Shown here piece by piece: positions 35,797 through 42,953 of a stretch of 64,000 nt of DNA. This DNA is from Zobellia alginiliquefaciens (GTDB lineage: Bacteria; Bacteroidota; Bacteroidia; Flavobacteriales; Flavobacteriaceae): NCBI RefSeq assembly GCF_029323795.1, contig NZ_CP119758.1, forward strand, positions 1,426,001 to 1,490,000, read 5' to 3'. Below the pieces are notes generated by a model that saw only the letters and a list, made by a program, of their open reading frames with translations, was not told the origin of the DNA and made no database searches. Position 1 is the first letter of the stretch. Every line of letters begins with the position of its first letter. The translations under genes were made by a program, and so were the position numbers.

Positions 35797-35840
35797 AATC
35801 GTTTTCTTTATTTTAAATATTCTGATTAGTGTATAGAAAT

Positions 35841-35851
35841 AATGATACCAA
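35841..35851 (-). promoter_or_regulatory. -24/-12-like promoter of the fourth PepSY-like gene
   Basis: The minus strand reads TTGGTATCATTATTTCTA, nearly the same as in front of the triplet. The start codon is about 50 bp downstream. Confidence 0.45.
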
Positions 35852-35889
35852 AAACCGAATTGAATTGTAAATAGTTGACAAATAGTATT

Positions 35890-35931
35890 TTACAAATAAA
35901 AGCAAGTTTTAAAAGTGTGTAATTGTGTGTA
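35890..35931 (-). promoter_or_regulatory. Conserved upstream activator elements of the fourth PepSY-like gene
   Basis: TTACAAATAAA (35890-35900) is 41 bp and GTGTGTA (35915) is 66 bp from the -24-like GG; a second GTGTGTA follows ten bases later (35925). The spacing is identical to that before the triplet. Confidence 0.5.
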
Positions 35932-36096
35932 TTTATATTGATTATTGTGTAAAATATATACGAACTCGGTCTTGACACGTTCTATAGATATAGGCGAGAA
36001 TTCTAAATACAACAAAACCAAGATTCCAGAGTTGCTTAGAGAATAAGAAACCGTGAGTTACTATTTTCAATTTAGATTGATTGTAGCCTAAACTCA

Positions 36097-36130
36097 AAAA
36101 TGCCCATCCTCAAATGAGGATGGGCATTTT
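36097..36130 (-). terminator. Terminator of the fifth PepSY-like gene
   Basis: AAAATGCCCATCCTC and GAGGATGGGCATTTT form a perfect 15-bp stem around a 4-base loop, one of the strongest terminators in the window. Confidence 0.88.
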
Positions 36131-36164
36131 CTACTAACTTTTTTAACTGTAAGCTATACTAAGC

Positions 36165-36473
36165 TTATTTTTCAATCCAGTTACCTTCGGCATCAGCATA
36201 TAATTCAGCTGTTTCACCATCTTCTTTAGCAACCTCTAACTTATACTCAGCTTCGTCGTTCATATAAGCTTGAGAAATAGTAGCTCCAGGGTGAGCAGCT
36301 TCTAAAGCATCGGAGATAGCAGCAGGTACTTCCTCAGCAGCTATTTCAGTATAGTTATCTTGAGTAGCCTCAACTTGTTCAGTTGCTACTTCTTCTACAG
36401 TTGTTTCTTCTTCTTGAGCGAAAGCAGTCATTGTACCTAAAGACAATACTGCAGCAAACATTAAATTTTTCAT
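36165..36473 (-). CDS. Small secreted PepSY-like protein, paralogue 5
   Basis: A 102-residue member with signal peptide MKNLMFAAVLSLGTMTAFAQ, an acidic linker (EEETTVEEVATEQVEATQDNY) and domain AEEVPAAISDALEAAHPGATISQAY, AEYKLEVAKEDGETAELYADAEGNW. It is the most diverged of the five. A promoter with a TTGGCATCAT element and GTGTGTA repeats precedes it, so all five seem to belong to one regulon. Confidence 0.82.
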   Translation of the reverse strand: MKNLMFAAVLSLGTMTAFAQEEETTVEEVATEQVEATQDNYTEIAAEEVPAAISDALEAAHPGATISQAYMNDEAEYKLEVAKEDGETAELYADAEGNWIEK

Positions 36474-36529
36474 TTCGTGTGTATTTTAATTATTGTTATT
36501 GTTTTGATAATCACTTAATGAAGAGAGAA

Positions 36530-36541
36530 AATGATGCCAAT
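36530..36541 (-). promoter_or_regulatory. -24/-12-like promoter of the fifth PepSY-like gene
   Basis: The minus strand reads TTGGCATCATTTTCTCTC, with a better match to TTGGCA at the -24 side than the other copies but TC at the -12 doublet. Confidence 0.45.
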
Positions 36542-36579
36542 CGTATGGCAAACCACACAAACCTCTGATATTCAGATAT

Positions 36580-36643
36580 TTATTTGTAAATCACTGAATT
36601 ACAGACATGTATACAGGTGTGTAAAAACAAAAAAAAGTGTGTA
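36580..36643 (-). promoter_or_regulatory. Upstream activator elements of the fifth PepSY-like gene
   Basis: TTTATTTGTAAA (36579-36590) lies 42 bp from the GG doublet, in the opposite orientation to the other copies. GTGTGTA occurs at 36617 and 36637, 20 bp apart, that is two helical turns. The second copy lies in the terminator hairpin of the DUF4301 operon. Confidence 0.45.
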
Positions 36644-36660
36644 AAAAATACACACTTTTT
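36632..36660 (-). terminator. Terminator of the DUF4301 operon
   Basis: AAAAAGTGTGTA and TACACACTTTTT form a perfect A+T-rich stem followed, on the minus strand, by a run of T. It lies just after the DUF4301 stop codon and overlaps the activator site of the fifth PepSY-like gene. Confidence 0.7.
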
Positions 36661-36698
36661 GAGTAAATAATTATTTGAGTTACTAATATAGCAACCTA

Positions 36699-38234
36699 TT
36701 ATACCTGATGCGCAGGTCTTAACAAGTCGTTTACCGTCTTTACAGGATTAAAAGTAGAAGAAGGTACTTCTACAAAAATAGTATTCCAAAAAGCCATAGC
36801 ACCGTTCCACAGTCCCGGAAGTTCCAGCGCTTTCAACTCCCTACCTTCTTTTGTTTTACCCGTAATAAAACCTTGTTTTACATCTACAAAGTTCATAAGA
36901 TTATATTTTTCTCCTTTATAGTTCTTAACCGCACAAACCAAGTCTACAGGGTTAAAATGAGTAGCATTTTTAAGAATACTGGCCTGTTGTTCTTTATCCA
37001 TATCTATTTGTGCCGACTCTATAATCTGAAGAGATATATTACCGTTTCTGTCATTAATCCAAAACGGTCCTCCACCTGGTTCCCCTTCATTTACCACCAT
37101 ACCACAAATACGTATAGGTCTATTGATCTTATCTTTTAAAATCTCAATCTGTTCGCCTATGCTAAATCCAGAAAAGCTATCTGAAAAACGAACATTAAGA
37201 TCACTTTCTAAAAAACTTTTTATTTCATCCAGCTGATCTGCAGTAAGCTCATCCGTATCTAAGTTCTTAGCATAATTAAACGCTTTTTCCTGAGCTGTTA
37301 TAAGAACACCTGCCAATACCTTTTTACTATCTGCAACCTCTGTTGCATATTTTGGCACCGTAACATTATCAATATTCTTAATAAAAATTATATCTGCATC
37401 CTGTTCATTCAAATTTTCTATTAAAGCACCATGACCACCTGGTCTAAAAAGAACGGAACCATCACTATTTCTAAAAGGTTCATTCTGCATATCTACCGCA
37501 ATGTTATCCGTAGAGGGTTTTTGATTGGAGTAACTTACTTTAAAAGAGGTGTTGGTAGCCGCTGATACCCGTTCTTTTACCTCATTGAATTCCGTATTGA
37601 ACATATCTCCGTGCTGCTCGCTTATCGTAAAATGCAACTCTGCCGTATCGCCTGTTTTTGCATAGACGGATGCCTCCTTTAAATGTTCCTCAAAAGGAGT
37701 GGCGGTATAATCTCCATAATTGTGAAAGGGCAACAATCCCTTAGGGTAAAAACCATAGTTTAACGCATCCTCGGACATCATCTCTTTTACAAAAAGATAA
37801 ACTTCTTCATCTTTGGAAGATGTTTTACCTGCAATGCGATTTTTTACTAAATCATAGAAAGCAAAATTGGTCATACCTTCGGAGAAAGCTTTTAACGCTT
37901 TATCTCCTGTTCTCTCAAAATAGGCATCCAAGGTTTCATTTGCAGGATTATAGGCATCCAAAAAATTAAACAATGCTTTAAACATACGCGATGCAGCACC
38001 AGAGGCCGGCACAAACTTCAACAAAGACAAATCACTTTTAGAAGCATCAAACTTTTGTATTAGTGTATTTTCCTCGGCTTCGGTAAATTTTGAAAGACCT
38101 TCACCAACGGTAGCGGCCTTTTCCAATTGCACAAACGGTATACCTTCTTTGAAAGTTTCTATTTGGTCATGTACCTTTTTTTCTGAAATTCCTTTTTTGG
38201 CCAGTAAAGCCAAATCATTTTCTGTTAGTGTCAT
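36699..38234 (-). CDS. DUF4301 family protein
   Basis: A 511-residue cytoplasmic protein, a full-length member of DUF4301: it begins LTENDLALLAKKGISEKKVHDQIETFKEGIPFVQLEKAATVGEG, then LKFVPASGAASRMFKALFNFL, then LFRPGGHGALIENLN and EQDADIIFIKNIDNV, and later GMVVNEGEPGGGPFWINDRNG. The ASGAASRMFK and GGHGALI segments are glycine-rich and could bind a nucleotide, like sugar-phosphate nucleotidylyltransferases; this is not proven. It is the last gene of the four-gene overlapping operon with the NadR-like kinase, PnuC and a thiamine-binding protein. Confidence 0.85.
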   Translation of the reverse strand: MTLTENDLALLAKKGISEKKVHDQIETFKEGIPFVQLEKAATVGEGLSKFTEAEENTLIQKFDASKSDLSLLKFVPASGAASRMFKALFNFLDAYNPANETLDAYFERTGDKALKAFSEGMTNFAFYDLVKNRIAGKTSSKDEEVYLFVKEMMSEDALNYGFYPKGLLPFHNYGDYTATPFEEHLKEASVYAKTGDTAELHFTISEQHGDMFNTEFNEVKERVSAATNTSFKVSYSNQKPSTDNIAVDMQNEPFRNSDGSVLFRPGGHGALIENLNEQDADIIFIKNIDNVTVPKYATEVADSKKVLAGVLITAQEKAFNYAKNLDTDELTADQLDEIKSFLESDLNVRFSDSFSGFSIGEQIEILKDKINRPIRICGMVVNEGEPGGGPFWINDRNGNISLQIIESAQIDMDKEQQASILKNATHFNPVDLVCAVKNYKGEKYNLMNFVDVKQGFITGKTKEGRELKALELPGLWNGAMAFWNTIFVEVPSSTFNPVKTVNDLLRPAHQV

Positions 38235-38802
38235 CTAATTTATTCTTCAATAGTTTATCTATATGCTTTACAGCAGTTTCTAGGCGTTCTTTTCTATTAC
38301 CTTTCAATATAATAAAATTACGATCATATTTTTGGAGGGTTTCTTTAAAGTAATCGAACATTCGTTCACGTTCGTTCGGCTTATCCCTTAAATCATCGCC
38401 TACCCACGGTACATCTATATACGTAAGCAAATACAAATCATAATGATTATTTAATGCATGCTTCTCCAAAGCAGGATCACAATAACCCAAATAATACGCT
38501 TCTGAATATACCTTGGTCTCTAACAAATCCGTATCACAAATAAGAACTTCGGAAGCTTTTTTAGCCAATTGGTTCTCTATTTTCATCTGTCCCGCTGCAA
38601 TAGGTAAGAGATCTTTGGGTTCGCACGTCTTTCGTTCGTTGTTCCATTTGTCCTGTAGATATTCCCTAGCGTACTCCGGTACCCAAACTGTATTGTAATA
38701 CCGTGCCAACTGATCTGAAAGCGTAGTCTTACCCGTAGATTCAGGACCGAACAGCACTACTTTAACAACGTCTGAGGGCTCTTGTTCAAACTTTTTTTCC
38801 AT
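38215..38802 (-). CDS. NadR-like AAA ATPase (nucleoside kinase)
   Basis: About 195 residues when started at the ATG at 38802 (MEKKFEQEPSD); an upstream in-frame ATG at 38877 lies inside pnuC and adds an unlikely extension. The Walker A motif VLFGPESTGKTTLSDQLA, the LICDTDLLETKVYSEAYYLG Walker B-like and lid segments and YVDVPWVGDDLRD-like LLTYIDVPWVGDDLRDKPNER match the ribosylnicotinamide-kinase domain of NadR, without its NMN adenylyltransferase domain. The natural substrate could be nicotinamide riboside or, given the neighbours, thiamine. It overlaps pnuC by 46 bp and DUF4301 by 20 bp. Confidence 0.85.
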   Translation of the reverse strand: MEKKFEQEPSDVVKVVLFGPESTGKTTLSDQLARYYNTVWVPEYAREYLQDKWNNERKTCEPKDLLPIAAGQMKIENQLAKKASEVLICDTDLLETKVYSEAYYLGYCDPALEKHALNNHYDLYLLTYIDVPWVGDDLRDKPNERERMFDYFKETLQKYDRNFIILKGNRKERLETAVKHIDKLLKNKLDDTNRK

Positions 38803-39395
38803 GCGAGATAACCGTAAACTGCAATAATGGTAAACAAGAAATATTGCAGGGAAGTAAATATAAGGCCTTTGTACCAATATAGAGGAACGCTAATGATATC
38901 ACCAATGATCCAATAAATCCAATTTTCTAATTTCTTTTTAGCCATTAACCACATGCCCACAAAAAAGATGGCAGTAGTAAGGGTATCTATATAGGCCGTC
39001 CAATTATTGAATTTATCAAAAAACAAATACACCAAACAGACAAAAAGAACAGTACCTACAAACAATAAGAATGTCCATTTCTTTTCTTGGGACGTAGTGG
39101 TCGTAATTGGTATAAAATGGGAATCGTCTATTTTTCTCGTCCATACATACCAGCCATATATGCTCATTGAAAAATAATAGGCATTTATAAGCATATCTCC
39201 TAAAAGCCCAAAAACCAACAGGATATAGACAAAGATAGCGGTGCTGATTATACCCGTAGGAAAAACAAGAATATTCTCTTTTTTAGAAAACCAGACGCTA
39301 AGAAAACCAAAAATGACCCCAATAATTTCTAAAACAACCAAGTACGCAGCCGTGCCTTCATACTGAGCAAAAATCCAATCAAAAAAATGGTTCAT
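38757..39395 (-). CDS. pnuC: PnuC family vitamin transporter
   Basis: A 212-residue inner-membrane protein with about seven hydrophobic segments, including LVVLEIIGVIFGFLSVWFS, GLLGDMLINAYYFSMSIYGWYVW and IYWIIGDIISVPLYWYKGLIFTSLQYFLFTIIAVYGYLAW, the conserved aromatic core of PnuC. Members take up nicotinamide riboside, and Bacteroidota PnuT members take up thiamine. The preceding gene encodes a thiamine-binding-type protein, so thiamine is a serious alternative. It begins inside the upstream gene (17-bp overlap), so translational coupling is likely. Confidence 0.86.
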   Translation of the reverse strand: MNHFFDWIFAQYEGTAAYLVVLEIIGVIFGFLSVWFSKKENILVFPTGIISTAIFVYILLVFGLLGDMLINAYYFSMSIYGWYVWTRKIDDSHFIPITTTTSQEKKWTFLLFVGTVLFVCLVYLFFDKFNNWTAYIDTLTTAIFFVGMWLMAKKKLENWIYWIIGDIISVPLYWYKGLIFTSLQYFLFTIIAVYGYLAWKKSLNKSPQTLLK

Positions 39396-39639
39396 ACTCG
39401 CTACGGTCAGACTTTACTATTTTCATGTACAACAAACCATTATCCATTAAATCAAAGGCTTCTTTTATCTCGTTGGTCAGCACATCCATCACCTTGTCAT
39501 ATTCCCCATACACCTGAGTACTTAAAGGATTTTCCAGAATCATAAGACCCGAGGCACGAAGTTTTTTAATAAAGTTGATGATAAGCTCCTCAAAATCATC
39601 CTGCAAAGGAGAAAAAGTAAGTTCTACCGATATATCCAT
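39379..39639 (-). CDS. MTH1187/YkoF-like thiamine-binding protein
   Basis: An 86-residue cytoplasmic protein with the ferredoxin-like pattern of the thiamine-binding (MTH1187/YkoF) family: SVELTFSPLQDDFEELIINFIKKLRASGLMILENPLSTQVYGEYDKVMDVLTNEIKE, then DNGLLYMKIVKSDR. Members bind thiamine or its pyrimidine and are found with thiamine uptake genes. It is the first gene of the overlapping operon with pnuC, the NadR-like kinase and DUF4301. No riboswitch lies directly in front of it. Confidence 0.8.
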   Translation of the reverse strand: MDISVELTFSPLQDDFEELIINFIKKLRASGLMILENPLSTQVYGEYDKVMDVLTNEIKEAFDLMDNGLLYMKIVKSDRSEYEPFF

Positions 39640-39691
39640 TCTCTTTGATTATTATGTTCAACACATATACAATTGACCGTGAGCCTCTGAT

Positions 39692-39710
39692 CTGAGATAA
39701 TAGCGCTCAG
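39692..39710 (-). terminator. Weak hairpin between PPTase and thiamine-binding genes
   Basis: CTGAG and CTCAG (minus strand) can pair around a nine-base loop just at the PPTase stop. There is no T-run, so termination is doubtful and read-through into the thiamine-binding gene is possible. Confidence 0.25.
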
Positions 39711-40339
39711 CTTTTTAAGGCGTACACACAGGTAAAACCTTCAAACTCCATAAACCGTATCTGATAACTTGATAAATCACCATGGTATAAAATTTCGGCA
39801 GTGGTAGCGGCACTATCAAAAGTAAAGTCCGCTACATCTATATGGTGTATAAAACTTAAGCCTTGTTGGGCATATATTTTATATAGGGCTTCTTTACTCC
39901 CCCAAACGATAGTCAGTTTTCTAATTAACGCATCCGTATTGGCAATGGTCCGGTATTCTTCAATTGGGGTAAACTTATGGGCAATACGCAGTATTTTCTC
40001 CCTTTGCATTTCAATATCAATGCCCACTTCATGTTTGGCACTTACAATAATGCCCGTAAAGTGATTGGAATGCGTAATGCTTATTTTTTTTCCATCCTTC
40101 AAATGTGGTTTTCCAAATTCGTCATAAAACAAATCGGCATCCACATAACCGGCCTCTGCCATTAAATGCCTGATGCTCAAGAAACCCCTGCGATGAAGCT
40201 CGGATTTCATGCCATCCATTCGGTTTTGGCAATGTTGGGTCAGGTCAATTCCTTCCGAAAGTTCCTGTTCTGATTCGGTAACCTTCCAAATAAACACCTT
40301 TGTGTCTTTATTTACCTTTACTATCTTATAAAGAGGCAT
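39707..40339 (-). CDS. 4'-phosphopantetheinyl transferase (Sfp family)
   Basis: A 210-residue enzyme that transfers the phosphopantetheine arm from coenzyme A to carrier proteins. The conserved core is present: FGKPHLKDGKKISITHSNH, EVGIDIEMQREKILRIAHKF with the magnesium-binding acidic residues, and IVWGSKEALYKIYAQQGLSF with the WxxKEA motif. Its size is that of the short Sfp-type enzymes. It may serve fatty-acid ACP and the ACP of the pigment cluster at the right edge of this window. Confidence 0.92.
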   Translation of the reverse strand: MPLYKIVKVNKDTKVFIWKVTESEQELSEGIDLTQHCQNRMDGMKSELHRRGFLSIRHLMAEAGYVDADLFYDEFGKPHLKDGKKISITHSNHFTGIIVSAKHEVGIDIEMQREKILRIAHKFTPIEEYRTIANTDALIRKLTIVWGSKEALYKIYAQQGLSFIHHIDVADFTFDSAATTAEILYHGDLSSYQIRFMEFEGFTCVYALKS

Positions 40340-40359
40340 ATGGTTCTATACGTTTTTCT

Positions 40360-40367
40360 TAACTTTG
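40360..40367 (+). promoter_or_regulatory. -7 promoter element (TAACTTTG) of ahcY
   Basis: The octamer matches TAnnTTTG and lies about 54 bp before the ahcY start codon. Confidence 0.45.
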
Positions 40368-40421
40368 CAACCACAAATAGCTGTATAGCTAATATAACGA
40401 AAGTAAAAAATAAAAAAGAAT

Positions 40422-41738
40422 ATGGATACCAAAACTGTTTCTTATGTACCTTATAAGGTAAAAGATATTTCTTTGGCGGATTGGGGACGAAAGGAAATTG
40501 AACTTGCAGAAGCCGAAATGCCTGGTCTTATGGCATTACGTGAAGAATATGGAAAAGAGCAGCCTTTAAAAGGTGCCCGCATTGCCGGATGTCTTCATAT
40601 GACCATTCAAACAGCCGTTCTTATTGAAACCTTGGTAGCCTTGGGTGCCGATGTTACTTGGAGCTCCTGTAATATATTCTCTACCCAAGATCACGCTGCC
40701 GCTGCAATTGCCGCTGCAGGGATACCGGTTTACGCTTGGAAAGGTCTTACCGAAGAAGAATTTAACTGGTGTATTGAACAAACTTTATTCTTTGGAGAAG
40801 AGCGTGAGCCATTAAACATGATTTTAGATGATGGTGGCGACCTTACCAATATGGTATTGGACGACTATCCTGAACTGGCAGATGCCATTAAAGGACTTTC
40901 CGAAGAAACAACAACTGGTGTTCACCGTTTGTACGAACGTATGAAAAACGGCACATTGCCAATGCCTGCCATTAACGTAAACGATTCGGTTACAAAATCT
41001 AAATTCGATAATAAATACGGATGTCGCGAAAGTGCTGTTGATGCTATTCGCCGTGCTACCGATACTATGCTTGCTGGTAAAAAAGTTGTAGTAGCCGGTT
41101 ACGGAGATGTTGGTAAAGGTACCGCTGCTTCTTTTAGAGGAGCTGGATCAATCGTTACCGTTACTGAAATTGACCCAATTTGTGCGCTTCAAGCCTGTAT
41201 GGACGGTTTTGAAGTTAAAAAACTGGAAACCGTTGTGGGTACTGCAGATGTTGTTATCACTACCACCGGTAATAAGGACATCATTCGCCCAGAGCATTTT
41301 GAAGCGATGAAAGACAAAGTTATTGTTTGTAATATTGGCCATTTCGATAATGAAATTGATATGACTTGGTTGAACAATACTCACGGAGCTTCTAAAGATG
41401 AAATTAAACCACAAGTAGACAAATATACTATTGACGGTAAAGATATCATTGTTTTAGCAGAAGGTCGTTTAGTGAACTTAGGTTGTGCTACCGGTCACCC
41501 AAGTTTTGTTATGAGTAATTCATTTACAAACCAAACCTTGGCACAGATAGAGCTTTGGAAAAACAGCGACAATTACAAAAACGAAGTATATATGCTACCA
41601 AAGCATTTAGATGAAAAAGTAGCTGCTTTGCACCTATCCCGTTTAGGAGCTGAGCTTACAGAACTTAAGCAAGAACAAGCCGAATATATAGGTGTAACTG
41701 TAGAAGGTCCGTTTAAGCCGGAGTATTACAGGTATTAG
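40422..41738 (+). CDS. ahcY: Adenosylhomocysteinase
   Basis: A 438-residue enzyme that reversibly cleaves S-adenosylhomocysteine to adenosine and homocysteine, removing the inhibitor left by methyltransferases. Conserved blocks are intact: [59 protein letters not shown], the NAD-binding [17 protein letters not shown] and the C-terminal [21 protein letters not shown] strong terminator follows, so it is probably a single-gene transcript. Confidence 0.98.
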   Translation: MDTKTVSYVPYKVKDISLADWGRKEIELAEAEMPGLMALREEYGKEQPLKGARIAGCLHMTIQTAVLIETLVALGADVTWSSCNIFSTQDHAAAAIAAAGIPVYAWKGLTEEEFNWCIEQTLFFGEEREPLNMILDDGGDLTNMVLDDYPELADAIKGLSEETTTGVHRLYERMKNGTLPMPAINVNDSVTKSKFDNKYGCRESAVDAIRRATDTMLAGKKVVVAGYGDVGKGTAASFRGAGSIVTVTEIDPICALQACMDGFEVKKLETVVGTADVVITTTGNKDIIRPEHFEAMKDKVIVCNIGHFDNEIDMTWLNNTHGASKDEIKPQVDKYTIDGKDIIVLAEGRLVNLGCATGHPSFVMSNSFTNQTLAQIELWKNSDNYKNEVYMLPKHLDEKVAALHLSRLGAELTELKQEQAEYIGVTVEGPFKPEYYRY

Positions 41739-41826
41739 GCCTTCGCTTGCGCTCAGTCCTAATTCATGATAGAACTGCGCTTAGTCCTGATTTTACAGGC
41801 TGTTCACAAGCCTCGTATAAAATTCA

Positions 41827-41857
41827 AAACCTCACAGTAGACTGTGAGGTTTTTTTA
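41827..41857 (+). terminator. Terminator of ahcY
   Basis: AAAACCTCACAG-taga-CTGTGAGG is followed by TTTTTTT, a classical intrinsic terminator on the plus strand. Confidence 0.88.
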
Positions 41858-41878
41858 TAAGTCAAATTTTAATAAGGT

Positions 41879-42895
41879 TTATTCCATTCCTAACTTTCCC
41901 AAATCATAGAAGTAGAAATTCTTTTCATCGTTCATAGCAACGAAGAGACCGTTCTTAAAAGTCGCGTTCAACGGTACTGTTACAACCTCGCAGCCATCGG
42001 TTTCCAATGTCGAAAGATTAACAGCTTTGATAAACGCGTTCGTTTTTCTTGAATAAATATTGAACTGTCCCTTTTGTTGGTCAGACACAATTATATACCC
42101 TTCTCCATTGGTGTAGCTTGCTATGGCAATACCTTCAATATCACTTTTAAAATCATCGCCGCCAAAACAGCTGAGTTCTTCATTGCCCATTTCTGGCTCC
42201 GCATAGTATTTTCGTATGCAATGCTGTTCATCCGAATAATAAACAAAACCAAGTTCACTATCAACGGCTATGGCTTCTATTTCCTTTTTTCCACTGAATT
42301 TTCCGAATTCTCGAACCAATTCAATCTCTACGCTCCCATTTTGTTTAACTACCAACTTATATTGATGTAAATACCCTTCGGCAGGCCCTACTTTACGCCC
42401 TACAATGGCATACATACTTTCATCCTTAGGTGATTTATACAAGCTAATACCCATGGGGAGTTTCATTTCAGGGTCTTTCTCATCAATGAAAACAGGAAAA
42501 CCGCCGTTATCCAAAGGTGTCATATCCGGCACTGAAAATAAGCGAATCTGACTTCGCTCACGTTCGGCAAACATTAAAACATCAACGGTAGTAGAGTCGT
42601 TTATAACCAAACCATAGGCCACATCAATATTATTGGGCCGTTGTATGTTTCTAATCGTTTTTTCCTCAATGATTTTACCGTCGAGGTCAAACGCGTAAAT
42701 AGCACCGTTCGTTTCCTTATCCGTACCAAATACTATACTCTTTGATGCATCTGAGGGATTGACCCAAATAGCGGGATCGTCCGTGTCATTTATTGTTTTC
42801 TCGGTAATTATATTGGGAGCTATAGCCGGCAGCTTGCTGGTCTTACATGACTGGATAACCAACAGAATGATAAAAAGGGATAGTAATTTTTTCAT
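41879..42895 (-). CDS. Beta-propeller phytase lipoprotein
   Basis: A 338-residue exported 3-phytase-type protein. It has a lipoprotein signal ending QSC (Cys17), and a six-bladed propeller region with DDPAIWVNPSDASKSIVFGTDKETNGAIYAFDLDGK near residue 39, GMTPLDNGGFPVF-type loops, EAIAVDSELGFVYYSDEQHCIRKYYAEP and DIEGIAIASYTNGEGYIIVSDQ, the acidic calcium-binding repeats of BPP phytases. It releases phosphate from phytate. It follows the TonB receptor gene by 58 bp. Confidence 0.86.
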   Translation of the reverse strand: MKKLLSLFIILLVIQSCKTSKLPAIAPNIITEKTINDTDDPAIWVNPSDASKSIVFGTDKETNGAIYAFDLDGKIIEEKTIRNIQRPNNIDVAYGLVINDSTTVDVLMFAERERSQIRLFSVPDMTPLDNGGFPVFIDEKDPEMKLPMGISLYKSPKDESMYAIVGRKVGPAEGYLHQYKLVVKQNGSVEIELVREFGKFSGKKEIEAIAVDSELGFVYYSDEQHCIRKYYAEPEMGNEELSCFGGDDFKSDIEGIAIASYTNGEGYIIVSDQQKGQFNIYSRKTNAFIKAVNLSTLETDGCEVVTVPLNATFKNGLFVAMNDEKNFYFYDLGKLGME

Positions 42896-42953
42896 GAATA
42901 GTATGTTATTGACATTTTAGGCAACGCCTTAAAGTGATGTTTTTATTAAATAT

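Larger units (their letters stand above)
35797..36164. other. 368-bp intergenic region
   Basis: It contains the promoter and activator sites of the fourth PepSY-like gene (at its left) and the terminator of the fifth (36097-36130). Nothing else was recognised. Confidence 0.6.
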
